A DNA stretch of 64,000 nt from JBKHAJ01 sp964641125 (GCA_964641125.1 CAZXMO010000005.1:17152-81151), one strand, 5' to 3'. Shown: positions 1 through 8,763, counted from the stretch's first letter. Numbers and translations: made by a program. Notes: generated by a model from the sequence alone, not told the origin.

Positions 1-144
1 TTCCACAGTTCAAAGTTAAAATGATCATCACCAATCCTCCAATGTTTTTCAAATAAGTACGTCCATTGTGCATGGATCGGGTGAATTTTCAAGTCCGCCC
101 AATTTTGCCGAAGCCCCGGCGCAGCCGCGGATGTATTAGAAGTT
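1..144. other. window-edge non-coding stretch
   Basis: The first 60 bases are AT-rich compared with the rest of the window, and bases 61-144 return to high GC. I find no convincing open reading frame, no tRNA-like structure and no clear -35/-10 pair for the gene that starts at 145. It probably holds the end of an upstream intergenic region and the promoter of the following gene, but nothing specific can be supported. Confidence 0.4.
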
Positions 145-1518
145 ATGGAGAAATACAGGATGATATTCCGGGTTTTCATATCGATTGCGGTGCTCCTTTG
201 CCGGATCGAAAATATATCGGCCGATCCGCGGACCGCTTCCGAGGGGGAGATCGAGACACGATTGGAGAGCGGAACACCCCTTGTTTCGTCCCGTATTATC
301 ATGGATTGGCCCGAGGTACGAACCGGAATCGCCGTCGAATACGGTCACGACGGACCGCGGTTCTTGAGCGGGGGGATCTCCTCGGTGCCGATAACGGCGG
401 GGACCCTTACCCCTCAGGGGTTATTCAGGGAGATGAACGATCCGGCGGGATACTCGGCGGCATCGACGGTCTTTCTCGAGCCGGATCGTTACGTTCTGGA
501 CCGGGGATTCGGCCGGATCAGCACATACGGGTTGGTTGTGTCTCTCCCCCCGGCTGGTGATTCGTGCATATTTCTTATCGGTAATTACTCCGGAACCTTC
601 TCGGCGGGGCTCCTGGGAGTCTTCCCCTTATCCGAGAGGATTATTCTCTCCCTCCTGACACGGGGAGAAGTCTTCTCCCCTCCCGGTACCGATGAAGATA
701 CGTGGTTCTTCGAAGAGTGGGGAAAGGCGGATGTTCCTTCGGCCGGTCACTTCGCCGCAAAGGTAACATTGAAACGAAGGATGCTTAAACTGTCTCTCTG
801 CGCGGGGGGGAGCGCCGCGGAGAGTCTCGTGCCCGGGGGGTTCATCCGTATTTTCGGGGGGCTGAAACTCGGCGGATTCGAGGTGGAGGGTTTTTCTACC
901 CTCGTCAGCGACTCCTATTTCGGTTCTTCGGGGAAGTATCCGAACTCCCTCGCCGCATTCGGGGTATCCGGAATCTTTACTCCCGTGAAACCTCTCAGTG
1001 TCGAGGCAATGTACACCCGTTCCGTAGGTAGGCCCGCCTCTGTCCCCGCCTTCAATGTCAGCTCGAAGGATATGTCGGCGACCCGTATTCGGTTCGACTG
1101 GAGAGGGTTCGGGCTCCGAGGAGGCTGGGAAAGGAAATTTTCGGTGGAAGCCGACGGGACCTATTCCGGCGGTGACACCCTTCGCGCGGAGACGGGCCTT
1201 AACACGGACGCGGCGGAAGGTCTGCTGTGGGGAGAGATATGTCTTTCTCCCTACGGGGATACCTCCTATGCCTTCGGCGCCGGTTTCGAGATAGGGGTCG
1301 GGATGTGGAGTGTGGAAGGGGATGCCGGTTTTTCTTTCGAGGACGAAGCGGACCTAGAGGCCGGTCTCACCGTAAAGCTCGATACCGGGACCCATGTCCT
1401 CGCCGCGGGGGGGACGGTCTGGTTCGAAGATGTGTACGGCGTCTCCGGCGGACCGGACTTCGGCTGGAAGGTAGTCGGGAGCTACAAGTTCAGAATGAGC
1501 CGCGCCGTCTCGAAATAG
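145..1518 (+). CDS. exported protein of unknown function, beta-strand rich
   Basis: I do not recognise this 457-residue protein. The N-terminus (MIFRVFISIAVLLC core, ending near NISA-DP at residues 24-27) reads as a signal peptide. The mature part is rich in Gly, Ser and aromatic residues in alternating patterns (for example GLKLGGFEVEGFSTL and VEGDAGFSFEDEADLEAGL), as expected of a beta-barrel or other beta-rich envelope protein. No Shine-Dalgarno precedes the ATG at 145; an in-frame ATG at 160 is an alternative start that would shorten the signal peptide. Its last 37 bases overlap the 3' end of mgtE on the other strand, so both genes use the same DNA for their C-termini. An outer-membrane location is an inference from composition only. 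Confidence 0.72.
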   Translation: MEKYRMIFRVFISIAVLLCRIENISADPRTASEGEIETRLESGTPLVSSRIIMDWPEVRTGIAVEYGHDGPRFLSGGISSVPITAGTLTPQGLFREMNDPAGYSAASTVFLEPDRYVLDRGFGRISTYGLVVSLPPAGDSCIFLIGNYSGTFSAGLLGVFPLSERIILSLLTRGEVFSPPGTDEDTWFFEEWGKADVPSAGHFAAKVTLKRRMLKLSLCAGGSAAESLVPGGFIRIFGGLKLGGFEVEGFSTLVSDSYFGSSGKYPNSLAAFGVSGIFTPVKPLSVEAMYTRSVGRPASVPAFNVSSKDMSATRIRFDWRGFGLRGGWERKFSVEADGTYSGGDTLRAETGLNTDAAEGLLWGEICLSPYGDTSYAFGAGFEIGVGMWSVEGDAGFSFEDEADLEAGLTVKLDTGTHVLAAGGTVWFEDVYGVSGGPDFGWKVVGSYKFRMSRAVSK

Positions 1519-2828
1519 ATGGTAAGTCCCGCCACATCGATGACCGTGGCCATCAGAGGGGCGGACATGACCGTGGGATCGAACCCGAAACGGTGAATGA
1601 CCAAGGGGGCGAGGGCGCCGATGATGTTGGAAAAGAGGACTACGAAGGTAAGGGCCGATCCCACTGCCATCGATTGGAGGAAGGTCACCTCCGGCGGGAG
1701 GAAGTAGCTCCTTAAGAAGATGATAATCCCCGTACCGAGACCGAGCAGGAGGCCCACGATTAACTCCCGGGCAAAAACCCTTCCTATATGGGCGAAGGCG
1801 ATCTCACCCCGCGCGAGTCCCCGGATCATAAGGGTGGTGGACTGGTTCCCCGAATTACCCCCCGTCTGGGTAATGACCGGCATAAAGATTAACAGGAAGG
1901 CGGCCCCGAGGACCAGCGATTCGTAGTGATGAACTACGTTGGTGGTGATCGTTCCGAGGATGAGGAGGATAATCAGCCAGGGTATCCGCTTCTTCACCAG
2001 GCCTAGGATCCCGGTATCCAGATAGCGGCCGATCCGGCCGTCCATGGCCCCCATCTTGTACATATCCTCGGTCTGCTCTTCCCGGATGACGTCTATTACA
2101 TCGTCGACGGTAATAATTCCTAAGAGCCTATTGTAATTGTCAACGACCGGCAGGGCTAAGAGGTCCATATCCTCTAAGATCTTGGCCACCTCCTCCTGGT
2201 CGGTCTGTTCCCTGACGGTAACCACACGCCGCTCGATAATGGTGTCGATAATCTCATCGTCGGCCGCTGAAAGGACGCCGCGGAGAGACACAACCCCTAA
2301 CAGGCGTTTCAGTTGATCCAGAACGTAGACGTAGTAGACGGTCTCCACCTTATCGGAGCCTTTTCGGATGAAATTGAGGGTCTGCGCCACGGTGACCCCG
2401 GACCGTACCGCCATATACCGCGGTGTCATGAGACCGGCCGCGTCGTCCTCGTCGAACCGGAGGAGAAAGAGGGTCTCCCGTCTCGACTCTTCACTCAAGT
2501 TTTCCCATACCGCCCGTCGGATTTCCGGGGAGACCCGCTGCATAAAGTCGACGATATCGTCCGGCTCGAGCTCCGCGAAGAGGAGCTTCAGGTTCTCACC
2601 GGAAAGAACCTCGATGATCTCCTCCTGCTCGTTGAAGGTAAGCGCGTTCAAAACCTCGATCTTCCGGTCCATGGTCAGTTGGAGGAATATCTTGACGGCC
2701 TCTTCCCGGGACAGGTCATCCCATATCTCCGCCAGATCCTGGACCGGGATTTCATTGACCAGGCGCTTGAAATCCCCTCCGCTCAAGTTTCCGAAATAAT
2801 CTCGGATGTACTCAATTGTCGTATTCAT
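1482..2828 (-). CDS. mgtE: magnesium transporter MgtE
   Basis: Channel-type Mg2+ uptake protein of the inner membrane, 448 residues, the normal size for the family. In order it has the cytoplasmic MgtE N domain (about 15-120), two CBS domains (about 125-250; VVSLRGVL and IITVDDVIDVI are typical CBS ends), a connecting helix and a C-terminal membrane domain of about five helices. The signature GGNSGNQ follows MPVITQT, and the family's conserved Asp lies in ATVIDVAGLTIYF. The reading frame is open for 45 more codons upstream, but that extension lies inside murB and has no family similarity, so I start at MNTTIEY, 17 bases inside the murB 3' end. It is translationally coupled to murB. No M-box-type leader is possible in this arrangement, so Mg2+ control is probably through the CBS/N domains. 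Confidence 0.95.
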   Translation of the reverse strand: MNTTIEYIRDYFGNLSGGDFKRLVNEIPVQDLAEIWDDLSREEAVKIFLQLTMDRKIEVLNALTFNEQEEIIEVLSGENLKLLFAELEPDDIVDFMQRVSPEIRRAVWENLSEESRRETLFLLRFDEDDAAGLMTPRYMAVRSGVTVAQTLNFIRKGSDKVETVYYVYVLDQLKRLLGVVSLRGVLSAADDEIIDTIIERRVVTVREQTDQEEVAKILEDMDLLALPVVDNYNRLLGIITVDDVIDVIREEQTEDMYKMGAMDGRIGRYLDTGILGLVKKRIPWLIILLILGTITTNVVHHYESLVLGAAFLLIFMPVITQTGGNSGNQSTTLMIRGLARGEIAFAHIGRVFARELIVGLLLGLGTGIIIFLRSYFLPPEVTFLQSMAVGSALTFVVLFSNIIGALAPLVIHRFGFDPTVMSAPLMATVIDVAGLTIYFETARLILNL

Positions 2829-3738
2829 CCCACTCTCCAATATAGATGACTTCTTCCGACAGTTTATACCCGTAGTAGTTGTAGACTCGATCCTTGACAT
2901 CTTCGATAAGGGTTCGGATGTCGGCGGCGGTGGCGTTCCCCGTGTTGACGATGATGTTAGCATGCCTCGGTGATATCATGGCGCCTCCGACGCGGTGCCC
3001 CTTGAGGCCGAGACTGTCGATGATCGCCCCCGAGGGTCGGCCGAAGGAGCGATTGTTCTTGAAGATTGATCCCGCCGAGGGCATGTCGAAGTGTCCCTTC
3101 GCCGCCCGGTCTTTTTCGTAAGAACGCATTCTTTCCCGTATCTCATCGGGTTTTCCCGGGATCAGCTCGAACTCCGCCTCGAGAAGAAGTTCGCCGGAGG
3201 TCTGAAACGGGGAAACCTTGTAATCGAACTCTTCCTGACTGATCGTCTTGAAAACGACGGACATATCGGGGGTAAGAACTTTCACCGACTTAAGGAGGTC
3301 CGCGGCGGAGGACCCGTAGCATCGCGCGTTCATGTAGACCGCGCCGCCGACGGTCCCGGGCATGGAGTAGAAGAATTCGAGTCCCGAAAGGCCGCAATCG
3401 GCGGCTCCGACCGCGGCATCGTGAACGGGGAGTCCGGCCCCGGCGGTCAATAAATTCCCCTCCGCGGCGCACCCGGAGAACCCGCCTAAGTGGAGGGTGA
3501 TGCCCTCGACCCCCCGGTCGGCGGCGAGCACGTTCGCGCCGGTCCCTAGAACGGTTACGGGAACGCCGGCATTTCGGGCAAGATCGAGAAGCTTTTTGAG
3601 CTCTTCGATATCCTGAGGAACGGTGAATACCTCCGCCGGGCCGCCGACCTCGAAGGTCGTGTGCCGTGCGAGGGGCTCGTCAAAGCGGATTATTCCCCTC
3701 ATATTGATATTTTTAAGTAATTCCCGTAGATTGGACAC
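2812..3738 (-). CDS. murB: UDP-N-acetylenolpyruvoylglucosamine reductase MurB
   Basis: Reduces UDP-GlcNAc-enolpyruvate to UDP-MurNAc in cytoplasmic peptidoglycan precursor synthesis, using FAD and NADPH. The 308 residues show the FAD-binding PCMH half (HTTFEVGGPAEVF, GTGANVLA, SMPGTVGGAVYMNA), the FQTS/YKVSPF region and the MurB C-terminal half with the catalytic Ser in PSAGSIFKN and the Glu in SEEVIYIGEW. The length and spacing fit the short (type II-like) class. The start is GTG at 3738, giving MSNLRELLKNINMRG; an in-frame ATG 12 codons later is possible. There is no Shine-Dalgarno, but TACTAT ends six bases before the GTG. It forms an operon with mgtE and is divergent from cysS. Confidence 0.95.
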   Translation of the reverse strand: MSNLRELLKNINMRGIIRFDEPLARHTTFEVGGPAEVFTVPQDIEELKKLLDLARNAGVPVTVLGTGANVLAADRGVEGITLHLGGFSGCAAEGNLLTAGAGLPVHDAAVGAADCGLSGLEFFYSMPGTVGGAVYMNARCYGSSAADLLKSVKVLTPDMSVVFKTISQEEFDYKVSPFQTSGELLLEAEFELIPGKPDEIRERMRSYEKDRAAKGHFDMPSAGSIFKNNRSFGRPSGAIIDSLGLKGHRVGGAMISPRHANIIVNTGNATAADIRTLIEDVKDRVYNYYGYKLSEEVIYIGEWDEYDN

Positions 3739-3744
3739 CTGAAT

Positions 3745-3750
3745 ATAGTA
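3745..3750 (-). promoter_or_regulatory. possible murB -10 box, six bases from the start codon
   Basis: TACTAT on the minus strand is followed by six bases and the murB GTG. The hexamer 17 bp upstream (AGAAAT) is a poor -35, so this is weaker than the similar sites elsewhere in the window. It overlaps a plus-strand TATAGT (3744-3749) that could serve cysS. Confidence 0.35.
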
Positions 3751-3804
3751 TGCGAAAAGGAAGCGAAATTTCTACCTGTTTGAGGCAAATACCGGTCCGG
3801 CTAC

Positions 3805-5220
3805 ATGAAAATATATAATACCTTGATTCGGAAAAATGAAGAATTCGTCCCCCTGCACGACCGGAAGGTAGGGCTCTACACCTGCGGGCCCACCGTCTAC
3901 AACTACGCTCATATCGGGAATCTACGCACCTACGTCTTCGAGGACATCTTGAGACGAACCCTCACCTATTTCGGTTACCGGGTGAAGCAGGTCATGAATA
4001 TTACCGACGTGGGGCACCTGACCGACGATGCGGACGAGGGCGAAGACAAGATGACCAAGAGCGCCCGGGAGAAGAAGAAGTCGGTCTGGGAGATCGCCGA
4101 GTTCTATACCGATGCATTTTTCGAAGACACCGATAAGCTCAACATCGAACGTCCCGAGATCGCCTGCCGTGCCACCGAACATATCGACGAGATGATCGCT
4201 CTGGTCGAAAGGCTCGAGGCGAAGGGATACACCTATGAATCCGGGGGCAACATCTACTTCGATATCTCCCGGGTCGAGGATTACGGAAAGCTCGCCCTCC
4301 TGGACCGCCAGGAGCTCTTGGCCGGGGCCCGGGTCGATGTGGACCGAGAGAAGAAAAACCCCCATGATTTCGTCTTGTGGTTTACCCGCTCCAAGTTCGA
4401 GCATCAGGCGATGCTCTGGGACAGCCCCTGGGGGAGGGGATATCCGGGGTGGCATCTGGAGTGCAGCGCCATGAGCATGAAATACTTAGGCGAGCAGTTC
4501 GACATCCACTGCGGGGGAATCGACCATATCCCCGTTCACCACACCAACGAGATTGCCCAATCGGAGGCGGCCACGGGAAAGAAATCCGTCAACTATTGGA
4601 TGCATGCCGAGTTCCTGCTCATGCGGCAGGGAAAGATGGCAAAGTCCAAGGGAAATTTCATAACCCTGAGGTCCCTCGAGGAGGAGGGGTATCATCCGCT
4701 GGATTACCGATACTTCTGCTTGGGCGCCCATTACCGTTCGCAGCTCCAATTCAGTCTCGAAGGACTCGGCGCGGCCCGAAACGCCCGAGAAAACCTGATG
4801 GAGAGGGTAGGCGAGCTCGCCTCCCGGGCCGGCGGACCGGACACGTTTGCCGGCGCGGATCTCGGCGGCGGCGCCGGTAGCTACCTCGAACCCTTCGAGG
4901 AGCATATCGGTAACGATCTGAACATGCCCCAAGCCCTAGCCGACCTATGGGGACTGGTCAAGGATACCGATGTTTCCGACGACTCAAAATACGCGGCGAT
5001 TCTTGAGATGGACCGGGTGCTCGGGCTGAAGCTCGAAGAAGCCTCGAAGGGGGAGGAAGAACCCCTGGACGAGGAAAGCCTGGATCTTATCGGATCGAGG
5101 GAATCCGCCCGGAAAAAGAAGGATTTCCGGAAAGCCGACGAGATACGGGATATCTTGTTAGAAAAAGGTATTCGGCTCAAGGACACTCCCGAAGGAACCG
5201 AGTGGGAAAGGAAAAAATAA
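3805..5220 (+). CDS. cysS: cysteinyl-tRNA synthetase
   Basis: Class I aminoacyl-tRNA synthetase that charges tRNA-Cys in the cytoplasm; 471 residues, the usual length. The HIGH signature is HIGN (36-39) and the KMSKS loop is KMAKS (277-281). The zinc ligands for Cys recognition are visible: Cys27 in YTCGPT, the Cys of WHLECSAMS, and His/Glu in IPVHHTNE. A DALR-type helical domain and a short C-terminal KADEIRDILLEKG tail follow, the normal arrangement. It starts at ATG 3805; there is no Shine-Dalgarno (CCGGTCCGGCTAC precedes) and no clear promoter nearby, which is unusual beside the recognisable promoters elsewhere. It is divergent from murB. Confidence 0.97.
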   Translation: MKIYNTLIRKNEEFVPLHDRKVGLYTCGPTVYNYAHIGNLRTYVFEDILRRTLTYFGYRVKQVMNITDVGHLTDDADEGEDKMTKSAREKKKSVWEIAEFYTDAFFEDTDKLNIERPEIACRATEHIDEMIALVERLEAKGYTYESGGNIYFDISRVEDYGKLALLDRQELLAGARVDVDREKKNPHDFVLWFTRSKFEHQAMLWDSPWGRGYPGWHLECSAMSMKYLGEQFDIHCGGIDHIPVHHTNEIAQSEAATGKKSVNYWMHAEFLLMRQGKMAKSKGNFITLRSLEEEGYHPLDYRYFCLGAHYRSQLQFSLEGLGAARNARENLMERVGELASRAGGPDTFAGADLGGGAGSYLEPFEEHIGNDLNMPQALADLWGLVKDTDVSDDSKYAAILEMDRVLGLKLEEASKGEEEPLDEESLDLIGSRESARKKKDFRKADEIRDILLEKGIRLKDTPEGTEWERKK

Positions 5221-5264
5221 GGATAAAATAATGTGTAACCAAAGCCCGAATCGGTTGTTCTAAT

Positions 5265-5792
5265 ATGCAGAGAGAGGATGAACCGACAGGATTCAGAAGA
5301 TTTTATAATGAAACCTTTCCCCTCCTCATGAGTATCGCATACCATATGACCGGAGATAGGACAATATCAGAAGATTTATGCCAGGAAGCGTTCGTACGGT
5401 ACTACGAAAGGCAGGATACCTTTCCCGATTTCGATCAAGCGCGGTACTGGCTCATACGCGTCCTCAAAAATCTTACCTTGAACTACGAAAAGAGAAAGAC
5501 CCGGGAAGGAAACGCAAACCGCCGGTTTCATCTCGAACCGAAGCGAAAATCCGAAGCAAGCTATTCGGACACCTTGAAGGAAGAAACCAAGCAGTTAGTC
5601 CGATCAGCCCTCGATCGTCTTCCCGTCAAGCTCAGGACCCCCTTGGTTTTGAGGGAATTCGGGGACCTCTCGTACAAGGAGATTGCCAGTATAATGCATA
5701 TTACCGAAGCTAATGTGAAGGTACGGGTTTACCGGGCTCGGGAAGCCGTTTCACAGATGATAGAAAAGGGGGAAATCTATGTGCCCGAATGA
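5265..5792 (+). CDS. ECF-family RNA polymerase sigma factor
   Basis: 175-residue sigma-70 family factor of the extracytoplasmic-function class. It has region 2 (about 10-75: SEDLCQEAFVRYYER, then ARYWLIRVLKNLTLNYEKR) and region 4 (about 110-165: LDRLPVKLRTPLVLREFGDLSYKEIA, with the helix-turn-helix ending VRVYRARE). Regions 1.1 and 3 are absent, as normal for ECF factors. The next gene, which overlaps it by 14 bases, encodes its likely membrane anti-sigma factor, so activity is probably released by an envelope signal. No Shine-Dalgarno precedes the ATG. TGTAACC at about 5233 could be part of an ECF-type autoregulatory promoter, but I cannot support a -10. Two exported or membrane genes follow in the same direction and are candidate targets. 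Confidence 0.93.
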   Translation: MQREDEPTGFRRFYNETFPLLMSIAYHMTGDRTISEDLCQEAFVRYYERQDTFPDFDQARYWLIRVLKNLTLNYEKRKTREGNANRRFHLEPKRKSEASYSDTLKEETKQLVRSALDRLPVKLRTPLVLREFGDLSYKEIASIMHITEANVKVRVYRAREAVSQMIEKGEIYVPE

Positions 5793-6324
5793 TCAGATTC
5801 TCTCCGCCTACTTCGATTCAGAAATAGAATTGCCCCATCGACAGAGGGTGACCGAACACATCGCCGGCTGTCCCACTTGCGGCGATAAGGTGGACTTATA
5901 CAACACGACCCGGAATCTCCTGAGAAGTGACGAAGTTCCCGGCCTCGACGAGAGCCGGGCGAGGGTCTTGAAGAGGATCTACGCCGAAAAAGCGAGGAAC
6001 AACGAGGCGGGAAATAACTTCTGGCGGAAAAAGGTCGTCCTCCCGGCCCCCCTCGCCGCGGCGGCGGGAATACTGTTCTTTATCCTCGTCGGCGGGATGA
6101 CTGCAATTGCGATGAGGGAAGAGTCTTCCTATCTGGCATCGGTGCAGCGGAAAACACCCTCGGTGATACAGATCGAAGGGGAAAATTTAGAGGAGATCCG
6201 CGCGCTTCTTGAGTCCAGAGAGCTCGTCGTGGAGGTTAATTTCGAGCTTCCGAGGGAGAAGGACTTCGTCATCATCGGTGAGCCCCAGCTCATTCCGGTC
6301 AAGAGCGCGGCGCTCGGTCGCTGA
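5779..6324 (+). CDS. membrane anti-sigma factor with zinc-finger (ZAS) motif
   Basis: 181 residues. The N-terminus carries a zinc-binding anti-sigma motif, His27-x3-Cys31-x2-Cys34 with Cys2 as a possible fourth ligand, which in this family grips the partner sigma factor. A single hydrophobic segment (about 87-111, PLAAAAGILFFILVGGMTAIA) anchors it in the inner membrane and leaves about 70 residues outside. The start overlaps the sigma gene by 14 bases with GGGG as Shine-Dalgarno, so the pair should be made together. The stop codon lies one base from the next gene's ATG and within a few bases of the scaffold-gap duplication. What the outer domain senses is unknown. Confidence 0.9.
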   Translation: MCPNDQILSAYFDSEIELPHRQRVTEHIAGCPTCGDKVDLYNTTRNLLRSDEVPGLDESRARVLKRIYAEKARNNEAGNNFWRKKVVLPAPLAAAAGILFFILVGGMTAIAMREESSYLASVQRKTPSVIQIEGENLEEIRALLESRELVVEVNFELPREKDFVIIGEPQLIPVKSAALGR

Positions 6325-6533
6325 TATGAGACGTCTCGGACTCACATTAGGGGTGTTTTTCGCTCTCGCTTCGACGGTNNNNNNNNNNNNNNNNNNNNNN
6401 NNNNNNNNNNNNNNNNNNNNNNNNNNNNNNNNNNNNNNNNNNNNNNNNNNNNNNNNNNNNNNNNNNNNNNNNNNNNNNATATGAGACGTCTCGGACTCAC
6501 ATTAGGGGTGTTTTTCGCTCTCGCTTCGACGGT
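6324..6533. other. scaffold gap with 55-bp duplicated flanks (assembly artefact)
   Basis: Bases 6379-6478 are exactly 100 N. The 55 bases before the gap (6324-6378) are identical to the 55 bases after it (6479-6533). The simplest reading is two contigs that overlap by one 55-mer and were joined with a default 100-N spacer. The real locus is then continuous: the anti-sigma stop TGA, one base, then the ATG of the next gene. The stub ATG at 6326 is not a separate gene. Confidence 0.9.
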
Positions 6534-6963
6534 TTTTGCCGACGATCTGGAAGAGATCCTCGAAGCGGTCGACGAAAATATCTACTCCGTACACATCCAC
6601 GCCCGAGTCTATGAATCGGGAGAGATTTCCACCTGGGAAATGGATGTCAAAAAGTTTACAATTGCCGGAAAGAAAGTAATCGTGAAGCTCGAGGGAGAGA
6701 ACGTCCTCGTCGTTGCCGAGTTGACCCCCTACCTGCAGAGCGACGACACCATTCTCCTCGTTGCTCAGGGTGAAGTATGGATTACAACACCTCAGGATGA
6801 GCAGGTTAAATACTCGAGCGTCATAAAAAGCCTTCCCATACAGTACGGTGATAAGGTATATTTCTATCCGTTAGGAGTCGGGAAGATAAAGGATGCTTTT
6901 ATCATCGAACTGGAAATCGAGGTCAATCCCTATAGGACCGTTGCGCGTAACGGGAAGCGCTAA
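6481..6963 (+). CDS. small exported protein of unknown function in the sigma/anti-sigma operon
   Basis: 160 residues beginning with a clear signal peptide (MRRLGLTLGVFFALASTVFA, cleavage expected before DD). The mature part of about 140 residues is rich in beta-strand patterns (VIVKLEGENVLVVAEL, DTILLVAQGEVWITT) with no cysteines and no motif I recognise. Because of the gap artefact the start appears twice; the complete copy is at 6481, and in the true sequence it should begin one base after the anti-sigma stop. Position suggests a periplasmic partner or target of the ECF system. It is followed after nine bases by the transglutaminase-like gene. Confidence 0.82.
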   Translation: MRRLGLTLGVFFALASTVFADDLEEILEAVDENIYSVHIHARVYESGEISTWEMDVKKFTIAGKKVIVKLEGENVLVVAELTPYLQSDDTILLVAQGEVWITTPQDEQVKYSSVIKSLPIQYGDKVYFYPLGVGKIKDAFIIELEIEVNPYRTVARNGKR

Positions 6964-6972
6964 AATACATTC

Positions 6973-8676
6973 ATGTCCATGAATCCTAATCTCTCGGAAA
7001 TGGAAGACGCGAGGAAGTCTCAGGGTCCCTTGGGCCGATTGGTGCGGCACAAGGCTTTCCTTCCGGTGGTCCTTTTTCTTTTTATCACTATCCTCTTCAG
7101 TTTCAGCTCTCAATTCTCGGACCGCCCCCCGGAGATCGAAAGCATAACCCCCGAGATTGGGGTCCCCGGGGACGTCCTGATCATTACGGGGAAAAATTTC
7201 GGTGAATCCAGGAGCGGAGGCGAGGTCCTCATCGCGGGAACTCGGCCCGTCTCCTCGTCGTACATCGAGTGGAAGGACAATCGGATAAGCGTCCGCATCC
7301 CTCGGGGTGTCGGGTCGGGAATGGTCACCGTTAACACAGCGAGCGGCCGGAGCAGGGGAGTGTTGTTTACAAACCGTAACCACATCCCCGTTGTTATAGA
7401 AGGTCCGTCCAGATCAGGATATCCGTATATATCCGAGGTTACCCCCAGCCAGGGCCCGGTGGGGACCCTCCTTCACATAAGGGGTCTCAATTTCGGAACT
7501 GAACAAGGCCAGAGTGAGGTAAATTTTTCCTCGTTGACCCTGACCGGAGGTGAAGAGAACGGTCTGTCTCTCGCCGCGTGTGAATGCTCTTTCGATTACG
7601 AGCAATGGCGGGAGAGCGAGATAGCCGTCCGCGTCCCGGACGGAGCCACCTCGGGGAATATAACCGTGGAAACCGACCGGGGGACCAGCAATTCGGTATA
7701 CTTCGAGGTCACCAATCCGGTGGGTTCGAAGCTCGTGGGAGAACGGCAGGGGTATCAGCTTCAGTACGGCCTCACCCTGACCGATGTAGCGGCGGGAGAA
7801 GAGAATTGGGTCTACTTCTGGGTGCCCCGTGTTCGCCGGGGGCTCGAGCAGACTAATTCGGAGACCGTCGATGAGCCCGCTCCCTTCTGGAACGATTACG
7901 GAAGAATGAACGTATATCACTTTCGCAATATGGCCCCGGACTACGTCTACGAGGTATCTCAGACCGCATGGTTCGACCGGTATGCCGTGGAAACGAAGAT
8001 CGATCCCGGCAATGTCGTCCCCTATGACCGGGAAAGGAGACTCTACCGGCACTTTACCTCTCCCGACGACTTCGTTCCCTCGGATCACGAAAGGCTGTCG
8101 GAGATCGCAACTTCCCGGGTCAGGTGGGAGAATAATCCCTACCGGGCCGCCGAAAGCCTCTACGGGTACGTGGTGGATAGTTTCGAGTACGGTTCCGGGA
8201 CAGCCGAGGGGAGCAGCGGAGGAGAAGGGATTGACGAAATCCTCGATTCGGGGATAGCCGATTCCTACGGATACGCTGTGGTGTACTGCGCCCTCCTCCG
8301 GAATGCCGGTATTCCCGCGCGTCCCGTGAGCGGACTCCTGGTCTACGGAGACAAGAGGGCCGCGAGCCATCACTGGGTGGAATTCTATCTCGAAGAGTTC
8401 GGATGGGTACCGGTTGACCCGGTCCTCGGGGCCAATACCCGGTTTGAGGATATCCCTGCGGTCGAAAATCCCCGGGAATACTACTTCGGGAACCTCGATA
8501 ATCGACACATCGCCTTTTCCAAGGGAATATTAGAGGCTATCAGGATAAAACCGGACGGCAAAATCGTCAGGAGAAAGCCCGAATACGCCTTGCAGACAAT
8601 ACACGAGGAGGTTTCCCCCGGCATCAGGAGTTACAGGGTCGTCTGGCAGAAACCGCGGGTGGTCGATTGGTGGTAG
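6973..8676 (+). CDS. membrane-anchored protein with two IPT/TIG domains and a transglutaminase-like domain (Cys replaced by Ser)
   Basis: 567 residues: a short cytoplasmic N-terminus, one membrane segment (about 27-45), two IPT/TIG immunoglobulin-like domains (about 55-132 and 147-235; both show the ITPxxGxxGxxLxIxGxNFG pattern), a linker, and a transglutaminase-like fold (about 390-490). In the fold, GIPARPVSG, His466 of HHWVEFY and Asp482 of GWVPVDP are present, but the residue 15 positions before GIPAR, normally the nucleophilic Cys, is Ser431 (ADSYGYA). The domain is therefore probably non-hydrolytic, or uses Ser. It should face the periplasm. It is the last gene of the sigma/anti-sigma/exported-protein operon, which suggests an envelope role. 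Confidence 0.88.
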   Translation: MSMNPNLSEMEDARKSQGPLGRLVRHKAFLPVVLFLFITILFSFSSQFSDRPPEIESITPEIGVPGDVLIITGKNFGESRSGGEVLIAGTRPVSSSYIEWKDNRISVRIPRGVGSGMVTVNTASGRSRGVLFTNRNHIPVVIEGPSRSGYPYISEVTPSQGPVGTLLHIRGLNFGTEQGQSEVNFSSLTLTGGEENGLSLAACECSFDYEQWRESEIAVRVPDGATSGNITVETDRGTSNSVYFEVTNPVGSKLVGERQGYQLQYGLTLTDVAAGEENWVYFWVPRVRRGLEQTNSETVDEPAPFWNDYGRMNVYHFRNMAPDYVYEVSQTAWFDRYAVETKIDPGNVVPYDRERRLYRHFTSPDDFVPSDHERLSEIATSRVRWENNPYRAAESLYGYVVDSFEYGSGTAEGSSGGEGIDEILDSGIADSYGYAVVYCALLRNAGIPARPVSGLLVYGDKRAASHHWVEFYLEEFGWVPVDPVLGANTRFEDIPAVENPREYYFGNLDNRHIAFSKGILEAIRIKPDGKIVRRKPEYALQTIHEEVSPGIRSYRVVWQKPRVVDWW

Positions 8677-8733
8677 AAGAAATCGGTTCAGGGCTTTATT
8701 TGTGCTTCGTTATAGCCGAAAATTACAGTAACA

Positions 8734-8763
8734 TTGACAATTAATCGATATGGTTTTTATACT
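8734..8763 (+). promoter_or_regulatory. promoter of the tandem cyclic-nucleotide-domain gene
   Basis: TTGACA (8734-8739), 18 bp spacer, TATACT (8758-8763). Transcription would begin about 20 bases before the ATG at 8792, leaving room for the AGAGGA Shine-Dalgarno. This is the ordinary, leadered class of promoter in this window. Confidence 0.75.

Noticed and set aside
5228..5264. ECF-type autoregulatory promoter (TGTAACC with GTTC or TCTAA) before the sigma gene
   Set aside because: A -35-like string is present, but the -10 and spacing do not repeat elsewhere in the window, so it cannot be supported.
6326..6378. A second truncated copy of the small exported gene, as a tandem duplication
   Set aside because: The copy is identical over exactly 55 bases and abuts a 100-N spacer, which is best explained by contig overlap.
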